64,000 nt of DNA, from assembly GCA_903825575.1 (NCBI GenBank), contig CAIKAW010000100.1, positions 41,429 to 105,428 on the forward strand, read 5' to 3'. Of this stretch, positions 16,409 through 25,915 are shown piece after piece. A model generated the notes under the pieces. The model saw nothing but the letters and a program-made list of their open reading frames with translations. It did no database searches and was not told the DNA's origin. How positions within the stretch are numbered: the stretch's first letter is position 1; each line of letters starts with the position of its first letter. The position numbers and the translations under genes were made by a program. The stretch is from an uncultured bacterium (GTDB taxonomy: Bacteria; Actinomycetota; Actinomycetes; S36-B12; CAIKAW01).

Positions 16409-17431
16409 ATGCGGATCGGGATGTTGACCGGTGGCGGAGATTGCCCCGGTTTGAACGCGGTGATCCGCGGAGCTGTGCTGTCAGGGACAGCTGCTGGGGC
16501 CGACTTTGTGGGCTTCCGGGACGGCTGGCGCGGTCCACTCGACGGATTGACCATGACCCTTGGGCCCGTTGAAGTTCGCAACATTCTCGAGCGCGGCGGA
16601 ACGATTCTGGGCAGTTCTCGCACCAATCCGCTCAAGATCGAAGGCGGGCTCGAACAGATTCGCACCACGCTGTTAGAACACAACGTTGATGCGTTGATCG
16701 CGATTGGCGGCGAGGACACGCTTGGCGTGGCTGAGAAACTCAACGATGCGGGGATGGCCGTAGTCGGCGTGCCCAAGACGATCGACAACGACCTGTCCGG
16801 GACCGACTACACATTTGGATTCGACACTTCCGTCAACATTGCTATGGAAGCCATCGACCGGCTGCACACGACGGCCGATTCGCACCATCGGGTTCTGGTC
16901 GTCGAAGTTATGGGGCGTCACGCCGGTTGGATTGCCCTGCATTCAGGTATGGCCGGGAGTGCAGCGGCAATCTTGATCCCGGAACAGGAGTTTGATCTAG
17001 ACGAGGTGGCGGGTTGGTGTCGTTCACACGCCAGCCGTGGTCGTGCCCCAATCGTCGTGGTTGCCGAGGGTGCACAGGCCTCGGGCGGGAGTCTGAGCGT
17101 GAAAGACGCCGACCTTGACTCGTTTGGCCACGTTCGTCTTTCGGGGATCGGTGAACGGCTCGCGGCCGAGTTGGAGCGGCGCACTGGTATCGAAAGCCGC
17201 AGCGTGCTGCTGGGCCATCTGCAGCGAGGCGGTACCCCTACGGCATTCGACCGGGTCCTCGGGACTCGTTTTGGTGCCGCCGCATTTAGTGCAGTTCAGG
17301 ACCGAGACTTTGGCTGCATGGTGGCGTTGCGTGGCACCGACATTGTGCGGATTCCATTGGCTGAGGCCGTCGGGACTTTGAAGACGGTTCCCCCGCAGCG
17401 GTACGCCGAAGCACGGGCGTTCTTCGGCTGA
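16409..17431 (+). CDS. pfkA: 6-phosphofructokinase, pyrophosphate-type active site
   Basis: Phosphorylates fructose 6-phosphate. The 340-residue chain starts RIGMLTGGGDCPGLNAVIRG and has PKTIDNDLSGTDYTFGFDT, EVMGRHAGWIAL and GHLQRGGTPTAFDR, typical of the actinobacterial group. At the two phosphodonor-determining positions it has Asp103 (GGEDT) and Lys123 (PKTIDND), equal to E. coli 104 and 124, where ATP enzymes have Gly104. The Asp/Lys pair is the mark of pyrophosphate-dependent enzymes. ATG 16409 has GAGGAG about 11 bases upstream. The longer frame from 16199 runs antisense through the DUF1028 gene and is rejected. Confidence 0.92.
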   Translation: MRIGMLTGGGDCPGLNAVIRGAVLSGTAAGADFVGFRDGWRGPLDGLTMTLGPVEVRNILERGGTILGSSRTNPLKIEGGLEQIRTTLLEHNVDALIAIGGEDTLGVAEKLNDAGMAVVGVPKTIDNDLSGTDYTFGFDTSVNIAMEAIDRLHTTADSHHRVLVVEVMGRHAGWIALHSGMAGSAAAILIPEQEFDLDEVAGWCRSHASRGRAPIVVVAEGAQASGGSLSVKDADLDSFGHVRLSGIGERLAAELERRTGIESRSVLLGHLQRGGTPTAFDRVLGTRFGAAAFSAVQDRDFGCMVALRGTDIVRIPLAEAVGTLKTVPPQRYAEARAFFG

Positions 17432-17456
17432 GGTTGCCAAGCCGTAGGCTACCCGG

Positions 17457-18788
17457 GTGTCTAACGCCCTGACTTGGCCCGATTTGCCCGCTGCGCAGCA
17501 GCCCACCTGGCCCGACGTGCTGGCCTATCAGCGCGTCCAGGAAACGCTTCGGACCTTGCCACCCTTGGTTTTCGCCGGTGAATGTGACCAGTTGACTGAG
17601 CGGCTCGGACAGGCCGCCAAGGGCGAAGGCTTCGTATTGATGGGCGGGGACTGCGCCGAAACTTTTGTAGCAAATACAGCAGATTCGATCCGGGCCCGCC
17701 TCAAGACGGTGCTCCAGATGGCGATCGTGCTGACCTACGCTGCCTCGTTGCCGGTTGTGAAGATCGGCCGGTTGGCGGGCCAGTACGGCAAGCCCCGCAG
17801 CAATGGTGACGAGACCGTCGAGGGACTTTCCCTTCCGTCCTACCGCGGTGACGCAGTGAACGGCATCGAATTCACCCCAGAGTCTCGCCGCCATGACCCA
17901 GATCGGCTGCTGCGTGCCTACAACGCGTCCAGTGCCGCTTTGAATCTCGTGCGCGCATTCACGCAGGGAGGCTACGCGGACTTGCGTCAGGTCCATGCCT
18001 GGAATCAGGACTTCGTTACTGAAACTGAAGCCGGGCGCCGGTACGAAACTATGGCAGCCGACATTGATCGGGCACTGCAGTTCATGAAGGCCTGCGGCGC
18101 TGATCCGGAGGAGTTCAAGCGCGTCGAGTTCTACGCCGGACATGAGGCATTGCTGCTTGACTACGAGAAGCCATTGACTCGCATTGACTCGCGGACTGGG
18201 TTGCCTTACGACGTGTCCGCGCATTTCTTGTGGGTGGGCGAACGTACTCGCGAACTTGGTGGTGCCCACATTGACTTTGCCGCTCGGATCCGCAATCCGA
18301 TCGGCGTGAAACTCGGACCCAAAACAAGGGCTGCCGACGCTGTGGCCCTGGTGGAACGACTTGACCCGGACGCAATTCCGGGTCGGCTAACTTTGATTAC
18401 CCGCATGGGTGCGGCCCAAGTTCGCGACGTGCTACCCGACCTCGTCACGAAGGTTGAAGCCGCTGGCCATCCCGTCCTTTGGGTTTGTGACCCTATGCAC
18501 GGCAACACCCGAGAAGCCGCAAGCGGTCACAAGACTCGATCATTCGGCGACGTGCTTGATGAAGTGCGCGGCTTCTTCGAAGTTCACGCAGCGCTCGGTA
18601 CTCACGCAGGTGGCGTGCATGTCGAGTTGACCGGCGATGACGTGACCGAATGCACCGGCGGGACCCAAGGCGTTATCGAGAGCGAGATCGGCGATCGGTA
18701 CGAAACGGCCTGCGACCCGCGGCTAAATCGGGCCCAAGCACTTGAGCTGTCCTTCCTCGTCGCCGAGATGCTGCAAACACGCCACTGA
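17457..18788 (+). CDS. aroG: 3-deoxy-D-arabino-heptulosonate 7-phosphate synthase, class II
   Basis: Condenses phosphoenolpyruvate and erythrose 4-phosphate, the first step of the shikimate pathway. The 443-residue length and the motifs GFVLMGGDCAETF, RVEFYAGHEALLLDYE, SAHFLWVGERTR, NPIGVKLGP, WVCDPMHGNT and GVHVELTGDDVTECTGG are those of plant-like class II enzymes such as M. tuberculosis AroG (Rv2178c). The N-terminal extension that forms allosteric sites in that enzyme is present (LTWPDLPAAQQPTWPD). It starts with GTG 25 bases after the phosphofructokinase stop, so the two may be cotranscribed. Confidence 0.95.
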   Translation: MSNALTWPDLPAAQQPTWPDVLAYQRVQETLRTLPPLVFAGECDQLTERLGQAAKGEGFVLMGGDCAETFVANTADSIRARLKTVLQMAIVLTYAASLPVVKIGRLAGQYGKPRSNGDETVEGLSLPSYRGDAVNGIEFTPESRRHDPDRLLRAYNASSAALNLVRAFTQGGYADLRQVHAWNQDFVTETEAGRRYETMAADIDRALQFMKACGADPEEFKRVEFYAGHEALLLDYEKPLTRIDSRTGLPYDVSAHFLWVGERTRELGGAHIDFAARIRNPIGVKLGPKTRAADAVALVERLDPDAIPGRLTLITRMGAAQVRDVLPDLVTKVEAAGHPVLWVCDPMHGNTREAASGHKTRSFGDVLDEVRGFFEVHAALGTHAGGVHVELTGDDVTECTGGTQGVIESEIGDRYETACDPRLNRAQALELSFLVAEMLQTRH

Positions 18789-18842
18789 ACTTGGGATTTG
18801 CGGCAAGATCTGCCTGAGCGTCGTCGACGAAAGGGCAAGCGG

Positions 18843-19370
18843 GTGGCTAAGTCCGAGGCCAGGCAAGCAACGCCGCTTGCATATGCCGAACTTGCAACTC
18901 CGGCAGGTCGGCTCACGGTGATTGTCGATCCAAAAGATGGCGCAGTGGTGGCGTCCGGTTTCGGCGGTAAAGCGCGCGTCGTTGGGCAACTGCCTCCGGA
19001 GCTCGCTGGGCGTCGGGTCGAGGCTGGTTCGGTGGGCCCGGTAGCCGGGGCCGTTGCGGCTTGGAGCGCAGGTGACCTCAAGGCTTTGGATCGAGTTAAG
19101 GTCCGTCAGCCTGGATCGGAATTCATGACCGCCGCGTGGCTGGCATTGCGCCAAGTTCCAGCTGGCGAAGTTATTACATATGCCGAACTAGCCGAGCTCG
19201 CGGGTCGCCCGCGGGCCGCGCGGGCCGCCGGTACGGCCTGCTCATCGAATCGAGTTGCCCCTTTCGTGCCTTGCCATCGTGTAGTGCCAGCTTCAGGTGG
19301 CGTTGGTAATTACGGCTTTGGAGTCGACGTCAAGGTCGCCTTGCTTCGCCACGAAGGCGCAGTTATCTGA
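18843..19370 (+). CDS. ogt: Methylated-DNA--protein-cysteine methyltransferase
   Basis: A suicide repair protein that moves the alkyl group of O6-alkylguanine to its own cysteine. The C-terminal half holds VITYAELAELAGRPRAARAAGTA (recognition helix region) and the acceptor motif PCHRVVPASGGVGNYGFG. The N-terminal part is the short variable Ada/Ogt domain. I place the start at GTG 18843 (MAKSEAR), giving 175 residues. The TTG at 18798 would add a lysine- and arginine-rich stretch. It lies between aroG and threonine aldolase, with no visible SOS box. Confidence 0.88.
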   Translation: MAKSEARQATPLAYAELATPAGRLTVIVDPKDGAVVASGFGGKARVVGQLPPELAGRRVEAGSVGPVAGAVAAWSAGDLKALDRVKVRQPGSEFMTAAWLALRQVPAGEVITYAELAELAGRPRAARAAGTACSSNRVAPFVPCHRVVPASGGVGNYGFGVDVKVALLRHEGAVI

Positions 19371-19398
19371 ACTCGGTCACTGCGACTAGGGTCGATCC

Positions 19399-20442
19399 AT
19401 GGCTATCGACTTGCGATCGGACACCGTAACCAAGCCCACTGCTGCAATGCGGACCGCTATGGCGTCGGCAGAAGTTGGCGATGACGTCTACGGCGATGAC
19501 CCGAGCGTCAATGCCCTTGAGGCACGGGTCGCAGCTCTGCTCGGTCACGAAGCAGGTGTTTTTACTCCCACCGGCTCCTTGGCGAACCAACTTGGAATGC
19601 GGCTGCACGCGAAGCCAGGCCAAGAAGTGGCAACTGACCTACAGGCACACGTAGTGCGCGCCGAGCTTGGGGCAGCTGCCGCATTCAGTGGAATTACTTC
19701 GCGGACGTGGGATGCGCCCAGAGGGCTGCTGGATGTTGCACAGGTCCGTGAGTATGTCCGACCGAGTGCTGGCCCGTATCTCGTATCGACAACCTGTGTT
19801 GTCGTTGAGAACACTCACAATTTTGGTGGCGGAACCATCCAGCCGCTGGAGAACTTGATCGAGTTGCGGGCTTTCGTAGATTCGGTCGGAATTCGGCTGC
19901 ATTTGGATGGCGCGCGGTTGTGGAATGCCCACGTTGTAACGGGCGTTCCGTTGGCGACTTACGGCGAGCTCTTCGATTCGGTTTCGGTATGTCTTTCAAA
20001 AGGTCTTGGAGCCCCGATTGGCTCGGTCCTTGTAAGTTCGGCAGCCAATGTCAGCGAGGCAAGGGTCTGGCGCAAACGTTACGGCGCTGGGATGCGGCAG
20101 GTCGGGATCTTGGCCGCTGCTGGAACCTATGCGATCGACAATCATGTGGCCAGGTTGGCCGACGATCACGTTCGAGCCGCGCGGTTGGCCGAAGCGTGCG
20201 CAAGTGCGGCACCCGGTGTGGTCGAACCCAGTTACGTCCAAACCAACATTGTGCCGTTGGACTTGACTGCTACCACTTGGGATGCGGCCACGTTCGCGGC
20301 TGCTGCTCGGGAACGCGGGGTGCTGGTCTCAGTTCTTGGTCCCAGATTCGTTCGCCTTGTTACACATCTAGATGTCGACGATGCAGGGTGTGCTCTTGCC
20401 TGCGAAGTGCTGGCTGCATTGCTCGGCAGTGCTCCAAACTAG
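19399..20442 (+). CDS. ltaE: Low-specificity L-threonine aldolase
   Basis: A pyridoxal-phosphate enzyme that splits L-threonine to glycine and acetaldehyde. The 347-residue chain has DLRSDTVTKPTAAMRTAM at the start, GDDVYGDDPSVNALE, FTPTGSLANQLG, the Asp-containing LHLDGARLWNAH and the PLP lysine segment VSVCLSKGLGAPIGSVLV. The match to the threonine aldolase family is strong over the whole length. Its stop overlaps the convergent transporter gene by 4 bases. Confidence 0.93.
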   Translation: MAIDLRSDTVTKPTAAMRTAMASAEVGDDVYGDDPSVNALEARVAALLGHEAGVFTPTGSLANQLGMRLHAKPGQEVATDLQAHVVRAELGAAAAFSGITSRTWDAPRGLLDVAQVREYVRPSAGPYLVSTTCVVVENTHNFGGGTIQPLENLIELRAFVDSVGIRLHLDGARLWNAHVVTGVPLATYGELFDSVSVCLSKGLGAPIGSVLVSSAANVSEARVWRKRYGAGMRQVGILAAAGTYAIDNHVARLADDHVRAARLAEACASAAPGVVEPSYVQTNIVPLDLTATTWDAATFAAAARERGVLVSVLGPRFVRLVTHLDVDDAGCALACEVLAALLGSAPN

Positions 20443-21335
20443 GAATCCACATGTGGTGGGACCACTACTGAATCTGGTCCAAGTTCAGCCAGATACATCG
20501 CTGTGATGATGCAAAGGCCGCCTGTGAGAACGCGCCAAGTAAGTGCATCGCCGCCAACCGTTACTCCAAAGACTCCGGCAAATGTCGGTTCCATGGTGAG
20601 GATGACTGCGGTTCGCGTCGGCGAGAGATGTACCTGCGCCCAAGTTTGAACTAGGAATGCGAATGACGTTGCCGCGACTCCAAGGAATGCGATTGCCATC
20701 CATGAACTGCCGCTATGAGGCAGCTGCAGGCCACCAAAAAATGGGGCGCCAATCGTGCAAATCATCGCGGTCGTGCACAGCTGCCAGATCGTTAGGGCAT
20801 ATGCATCGGCTGCCGTCGACCAAGCGGCTAGGCCGACAATATGCGAGGCAAACGATAGGGCTGCAATAACCGTGAGAAGTTCGCCGCGGCCGATAGCGAA
20901 CCCATGGAGCGAGAGGGCCGCCAATCCTGCTGTTGCTAAGGCGACCGCGGCCCACGCACCAATCGAGATGTGTCGACCCAGAATCACGCCAGTCAAGATC
21001 GGTGTGAACACCACAAACAGTCCGGTAATGAAGCCAGAGACCGTTGGTGTGGCGAACTTGAGCCCGAACGTTTGAGTGATGTAGCCGGTGGCGAGGATGG
21101 CTCCCAAAATCAGACCCTGCCGCCTTCCGGTCGCAGACAGAGCCACGGCGGCACGCGGTCGAATCGCGATCAAGACCAGACCGGCAACCCAGAAGCGCCA
21201 GGCTAGGAAAGACAGGACCGATTCGTGTCGGATGACCTCGTGCACAACGACGAAGGTTCCGCCCCAGATTGCTGTGACGATCAGCAGCAGCGCAACTGCG
21301 ATCGCCCCAACTGGCCGACGCGTGGTTGCCGGCAT
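20439..21335 (-). CDS. DMT-family (EamA) transporter
   Basis: A 298-residue protein with ten hydrophobic segments in two repeated EamA halves. The first contains VTAIWGGTFVVVHEVIRH, the second begins near LTVIAALSFASHIVGLAAWS. It belongs to the drug/metabolite transporter superfamily, whose members usually export amino acids or small metabolites; the substrate is not predictable. It begins 3 bases after the PASTA kinase stop, so it is probably the last gene of the minus-strand operon, and it converges on ltaE. Export of threonine-related compounds would fit the neighbour, but this is speculation. Confidence 0.87.
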   Translation of the reverse strand: MPATTRRPVGAIAVALLLIVTAIWGGTFVVVHEVIRHESVLSFLAWRFWVAGLVLIAIRPRAAVALSATGRRQGLILGAILATGYITQTFGLKFATPTVSGFITGLFVVFTPILTGVILGRHISIGAWAAVALATAGLAALSLHGFAIGRGELLTVIAALSFASHIVGLAAWSTAADAYALTIWQLCTTAMICTIGAPFFGGLQLPHSGSSWMAIAFLGVAATSFAFLVQTWAQVHLSPTRTAVILTMEPTFAGVFGVTVGGDALTWRVLTGGLCIITAMYLAELGPDSVVVPPHVDS

Positions 21336-21338
21336 TTG

Positions 21339-23186
21339 CTAGACAACCCCGAGAGTGATTGTCGTGAACTTGGGGACCACCGCGTTCGGGCCAATCGATT
21401 GTGTCTGAACGATGTGCAAAGTGCCGGTGCCAACTTTCGTGAGCGTGACCTTTAGGCCGAGGGCCTGCAGCCTCGAAATAGCAACACTTGTGCTCTCCCC
21501 GACGACATTCGGCACGGTCACTGGCGGGGGTCCCTTTGAAATGACCAGGGTGACGCCTGACCCGTGACCGACAGTCTTGCCACTGCTTGGATTAGCCGAG
21601 ATCACCAACGACTTAGCGACCGTGTCCGAGTACGCCAGCGTCACATGTGTAGTGAGTCCCGCTGTGGTCAGGGCCGCCGTGGCCGCATTCTGGGTGCGTC
21701 CGACAAGTGGCGGAACCTTCACCGGTAGCGGGCCCTTCGATACCAAAAGGTCGATTGAGGTTCCGCCGCGCTGCGTGGTGCCTACCGCAGGGCTGGTCCC
21801 GGCAACTCGCCCAAGCGGAACGCGGTCGTCGTAGACAGAAGTGGTGCTGCCGACGCTCAAAGACGCAGCCGCCAGCGCAGCGGTCGCCTGTGACGGGGAG
21901 TTTCCGGCGACATTGGGGACGGTGAACCGTTGCGGCCCCTTTGAGACAACGGCTCGGACAGTTCCGCCTACCGGGGCGGGCGAACCCGGAGCCGGATCGG
22001 TCGACATGATCTGCCCAGCCGGGTAGGTCTCGCTGAAGTCGGACTGTGCGGCATCCAGTTTCAACCCCGCAAGGCGCAAGGTCCCAGTTGCGGCGCTGAC
22101 TGACTGCGAAAGGACTGAGGGCACCGCGACTGAATGGTGCCGCCCCAAGATGTAGGTGCCGATCCCGAGAACGGTGGCTAAGACCACGAGCAGAAGCAGA
22201 GTTACCTGCCCGCGGCGGCGCTTACGTTTCCGCCGGGAGGCCGCAGCCGGTGCTCGAACATTTGCCGGGCGCACACTCAAAGGTTGGGTGTCGAGTTGGA
22301 TCGCACGGGTAGGTGCGGCCGCCATTACACCTGAACCGGGAAGTTGAGAACTCACGTCGCGAAGTGCTGACAGGAAGTCATCGGCGTCTGCGTAACGTTC
22401 GTCGGGATCGCGGGCCGTCGCCACACCTACGAGTTCGTCGATTTCAGCGACAATGTTGGCTCGCAGCGATGAGGGGGCTGGAACAGCGCCGTGAACGTGT
22501 TGGTAGGCAACGGACAGTGGGGTTTCTCCTGCGAAAGGCACGGCGCCGGTCAAGAGTTCGAACAGCAGAATCCCGGCACCGTACACATCAGAACGAGTGT
22601 CGGCATAGCCCCCTTCGACTTGTTCTGGTGAAAGGTAGGCCACGGTCCCGATCAGTACGCCGTGAGTAGTTGTCGAGGATGACGTAGCAATCGCTCTAGC
22701 AAGACCGAAATCGGTCACCTTAATGGTGCCTTCGTCGCTAATCATGACGTTCTCAGGCTTTACGTCGCGATGAACGATACCGGCGCGGTGGGCCGCGGCC
22801 AGTGCTTCGAGTACTGGATCCAAGATCGCAAGAGCGCGTTGCGGTAACAGCGGGCCATGCTCCCGAAGGACGTCGCGCACAGTACGACCGGTGACGTACT
22901 CCATGACGAGGTAGACGAGTGAGCCGTCAGTTCCCTGGTCAAAAACGGACACTAGATGCGGGTGCGAGAGTCGGGCAGCCGAGCGGGCTTCTCGCTCGAA
23001 ACGCGCTACGAAACCCGGATCCTCCGCGAGGCTTGCGTGCATGATCTTTAGCGCCACGACGCGGTCGAGCCGCAAATCGGTCGCCCGATACACAGTCGCC
23101 ATTCCGCCTCGAGCGAGTCGAGCCTCGATCCGGTAGCGGCCGTCCACGATGCGCCCGACGAAAGCATCGCGCGCAGTCGTCTCCAC
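21339..23186 (-). CDS. Serine/threonine protein kinase with PASTA domains
   Basis: A 615-residue transmembrane kinase. The cytoplasmic kinase domain (about 1-275) has the glycine loop LARGGMATVY, the ATP lysine in VVALKIM, HRDVKPENVM, DFGLARA and the APE-like SPEQVEGG. A basic stretch and one membrane helix follow (RRKRKRRRGQVTLLLLVVLATVLGIGTYIL). Outside the cell there are four PASTA repeats, which start near VAVPSVLSQS, FTVPNVAGNS, VKVPPLVGRT and VTVPNVVGES. PASTA repeats bind muropeptides or lipid II. The place matches M. tuberculosis pknL, which to my knowledge lacks PASTA repeats, so this is a PknB-like protein at the pknL locus. It probably links wall state to division. Confidence 0.93.
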   Translation of the reverse strand: METTARDAFVGRIVDGRYRIEARLARGGMATVYRATDLRLDRVVALKIMHASLAEDPGFVARFEREARSAARLSHPHLVSVFDQGTDGSLVYLVMEYVTGRTVRDVLREHGPLLPQRALAILDPVLEALAAAHRAGIVHRDVKPENVMISDEGTIKVTDFGLARAIATSSSTTTHGVLIGTVAYLSPEQVEGGYADTRSDVYGAGILLFELLTGAVPFAGETPLSVAYQHVHGAVPAPSSLRANIVAEIDELVGVATARDPDERYADADDFLSALRDVSSQLPGSGVMAAAPTRAIQLDTQPLSVRPANVRAPAAASRRKRKRRRGQVTLLLLVVLATVLGIGTYILGRHHSVAVPSVLSQSVSAATGTLRLAGLKLDAAQSDFSETYPAGQIMSTDPAPGSPAPVGGTVRAVVSKGPQRFTVPNVAGNSPSQATAALAAASLSVGSTTSVYDDRVPLGRVAGTSPAVGTTQRGGTSIDLLVSKGPLPVKVPPLVGRTQNAATAALTTAGLTTHVTLAYSDTVAKSLVISANPSSGKTVGHGSGVTLVISKGPPPVTVPNVVGESTSVAISRLQALGLKVTLTKVGTGTLHIVQTQSIGPNAVVPKFTTITLGVV

Positions 23187-23243
23187 GGTGGTTGATTCTA
23201 CGGTTGTGAAGGCCCAGCGCTGGGCACCGCCGCGACCGACCGC

Positions 23244-24794
23244 TCAGGTACTCAATCGCAAGGCCCGGCTTCGGGCGGGCGGGTCTTCCGGGTGCAGGCC
23301 GTGGGCGAGTGGTGCCCCCAAGACCAGTGAGCGTTCCCGTCTGCTCACAAGCAGGACCCCTGAAATGACAAGTGCTGAGGCAAGCACGGCCCCGCCGGTC
23401 GAAAACTGCAGGACGCTATTTGCCGAAGCGGTGCTCGTCACAAGCGCGTCCACACCTAGTGCCGCACTGAGAAGTACTGCGGCCTGTAGTTGAAGTCGAC
23501 TTAGGCTTGAAACTGCGAGTAGTGGAAGTGGCCAGAGCAGATACCAGGGCTGAACGGTCGGAGCAAGCAAGACGACCAGTAGAAACGCTGTGGCGGCGCT
23601 GTGGATCGGGTTGCGTCCTTGCGGGCGGAGCAGTAGTCGAGCCACCAATGCGACGGCCACCAATGTACCGATCGCGTGGGCGACCGACAGGAGAATGAAT
23701 TCATGGTTCCCGAGTCCGATCAGCCTTAGGCCTGTCGCAACAGCTAGTCCTAAAGCCGTTGACGGGGACAGCCAGGTATGTAGTTGACCGGGTGTTGCCA
23801 TCGCAGAGATCCAACCCGGTCCGACGTCCACCAATGCCGAATAGACGACGAAGACGATCGCAGTGATGGCTGCACCGGACGCCCACGCAATGACTCGCGG
23901 CCACCATGAGGTACGCGCTCCGGTTTGCAGTAGTCCGGCGAAAGGTAACGCGAGCAGCGCTATTGGTTTCACTGCTGCCCCGGAGGCGATGAGGATTACC
24001 CCAGATATGTATTTGCCTTCGGCAGCCAAAGTCAGGCCGGCAAAGGCCAGCCCGATCATCAGGGAATCATTGTGAGCGTCGGCCACGAAGTGCATCAGGA
24101 TTACCGGGTTCAGGACTGTTAACCACATCGCTTTGGCCGGGTCGATTCCGCAAACGAAAGCCAGTCTGGGGATGAAATGCACGAGCAAACCCACGCCAAC
24201 GAGCGCGACGAGTCGGAAAAGCAGAGTGGCAGTAAGGGGATGTTCTTGGACGGCGGTGGCTATTCCGCGTTCGATCAGGAGAAACAGCGGTCCATACGGA
24301 GTCGGTGAGGCACCCCATGTCGGATCCGCGCCGTCATTGAACCAGCCAGGAAGGTCGATTACCCCGTTGACGTAGGGGTTTAGGCCATGAGCGACTAGCT
24401 TGCCTTGGACGAAGTATGAGTACACGTCTCGGCTGAACAGTGGCGGAACAAACAGCAGCGGTGCGCACCAACATGTCACCAAGACCCGAAGCCGCGTCAG
24501 TGATGGCGCTTGCCCAGACATCACGTCAGATCCCAGCACCAACCAAGCTTGGATGAGCAAGGCGATTCCGACCATCACGCAAAGGTGCGCGACAACTGAG
24601 CCGGTCGAGTTCGTTCGCAGCGTGCTGACAAGCCAAGTGTCGGCGAACGAGGTGTTGATCGGAAGCCAGCCGACGCCGAGGGCTCCGAATGCGAGCAGAG
24701 CCGAGCCGATTGTCCCTGGCATCAGATGGTGGCGAGCGAAGGAAGCTGGAGCCAGGGAACCGACGCGCAGGTGTGGCGCGGAAATCCGGGGCAT
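23244..24794 (-). CDS. Polyprenol-phosphomannose-dependent alpha-1,6-mannosyltransferase (MptA/MptB type)
   Basis: A 516-residue polytopic membrane glycosyltransferase of the GT-C fold with about twelve helices. After the first helices comes PLFSRDVYSYFVQGKLVAHGLNPY, the external loop with the acidic catalytic residue seen in MptA/MptB, then SPTPYGPLFLLIERG and FVADAHNDSLMIGLA. These enzymes extend the mannan core of lipomannan using polyprenyl-phosphate mannose outside the membrane. mptA (Rv2174) is at this place in M. tuberculosis. With pimB' in the same window, this supports a lipoglycan envelope. It is preceded by the polyprenyl synthase. Confidence 0.87.
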   Translation of the reverse strand: MPRISAPHLRVGSLAPASFARHHLMPGTIGSALLAFGALGVGWLPINTSFADTWLVSTLRTNSTGSVVAHLCVMVGIALLIQAWLVLGSDVMSGQAPSLTRLRVLVTCWCAPLLFVPPLFSRDVYSYFVQGKLVAHGLNPYVNGVIDLPGWFNDGADPTWGASPTPYGPLFLLIERGIATAVQEHPLTATLLFRLVALVGVGLLVHFIPRLAFVCGIDPAKAMWLTVLNPVILMHFVADAHNDSLMIGLAFAGLTLAAEGKYISGVILIASGAAVKPIALLALPFAGLLQTGARTSWWPRVIAWASGAAITAIVFVVYSALVDVGPGWISAMATPGQLHTWLSPSTALGLAVATGLRLIGLGNHEFILLSVAHAIGTLVAVALVARLLLRPQGRNPIHSAATAFLLVVLLAPTVQPWYLLWPLPLLAVSSLSRLQLQAAVLLSAALGVDALVTSTASANSVLQFSTGGAVLASALVISGVLLVSRRERSLVLGAPLAHGLHPEDPPARSRALRLST

Positions 24795-24817
24795 GGCGTG
24801 ATCCTAGCGGGGCAGGA

Positions 24818-25894
24818 TCAGCCGTTCCGCGTCGTTGCGGCAACTGCGAGCTCGGCCAGCGCCATGCGTGCATCCGAGTCGATCTGGGCCGCCGCCAAGG
24901 CACCTTGAGCTTGAGCGGTGAGATCAGATATCTGTGCCTCGACGGCAGCTACGGCGCCCGTATCAATCAGGATCTGACGCAATTCCGTTACGGCATCGGG
25001 TGTGAGATTGGGATTGCCCAACGCCGTGTCGATCATTCTGGTTTGAGCCGGGTTGGCTGACTCCACGGCGAGCGCAACGAGGTAAGTGCGCTTGCCTTCA
25101 CGCAGATCGTCGCCAGCGGGCTTGCCGGTAATCGCCGGATCCCCGAACACGCCTAAGAGATCATCGCGCAGCTGGAAAGCAGTTCCAAGCGGGAGACCGA
25201 ATGCAGACAGGGCCAAAAGCAGGGTCGCTGGAGCACCCGCAAGTGCTGCTCCAAGGTGCAGCGGGCGCTCAATCGTGTACTTCGCTGACTTGTATTGGAC
25301 CACTCTTAGTGCCCGTTCTAAGGAACCGCCGCCGCGTGCTTGTTCCACGAGGTCGAGGTACTGCCCGGCCATGATCTCTAGGCGCATCTCATCGAACACT
25401 GGCTTGGCCCGGAGCAGATCGTCTTGATCCAGTCCTGAGGTGAACAGCATTTCGTCGGCCCAGCTCAGGCTGAGATCTCCAAGGAGAATTGCAGCACCTG
25501 TACCGAAATTGTCGCCAGGTCCTGGCCAGCCGGCGGCGTCGTGCAGCGCGGCAAAACGACGATGAGCAGTGGGGGAACCACGGCGTGTGTCGCTACGATC
25601 CATTACGTCGTCATGGATTAGTGCGCAGGCCTGTACCAGTTCCAAACTTGCAGCGGCCTGCATGATCTGGGGACTGTCTGCGCCCCCAGCAGCGCGCCAG
25701 CCCCAGTAGCAGAACATCGGCCGCAGCCGCTTGCCTCCGCTGAGCAGATCAACCAGCGCCGCACCGAACGGTGCGAGGTCGGGTGCAATCTGGTTAAGCC
25801 TAGGTACCCGGCTACCGAGGTAGGTATCCAGTTCGGCTTGGACTCGAAGCCGAAGCTGAGCCGAATCGATCTTTGCTACCGGCGGTATAGACAC
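24818..25894 (-). CDS. Trans-polyprenyl diphosphate synthase (IdsA-like)
   Basis: Elongates allylic diphosphates with isopentenyl diphosphate. The 358-residue chain has GGKRLRPMFCYWG, the first aspartate-rich motif HDDVMDRSDTRRG and the second LRDDLLGVFGD. The residues before the first motif (ALIHDDV) suggest a long-chain or geranylgeranyl-type product, not certain. The start is GTG at 25894. idsA2 (Rv2173) occupies this position in M. tuberculosis. Neighbours are a carotenoid-type protein upstream and a polyprenol-using mannosyltransferase downstream, so the product may feed pigments or lipid carriers. Confidence 0.92.
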   Translation of the reverse strand: MSIPPVAKIDSAQLRLRVQAELDTYLGSRVPRLNQIAPDLAPFGAALVDLLSGGKRLRPMFCYWGWRAAGGADSPQIMQAAASLELVQACALIHDDVMDRSDTRRGSPTAHRRFAALHDAAGWPGPGDNFGTGAAILLGDLSLSWADEMLFTSGLDQDDLLRAKPVFDEMRLEIMAGQYLDLVEQARGGGSLERALRVVQYKSAKYTIERPLHLGAALAGAPATLLLALSAFGLPLGTAFQLRDDLLGVFGDPAITGKPAGDDLREGKRTYLVALAVESANPAQTRMIDTALGNPNLTPDAVTELRQILIDTGAVAAVEAQISDLTAQAQGALAAAQIDSDARMALAELAVAATTRNG

Positions 25895-25915
25895 TGCGTC
25901 ACCTTATCCGCGGAT

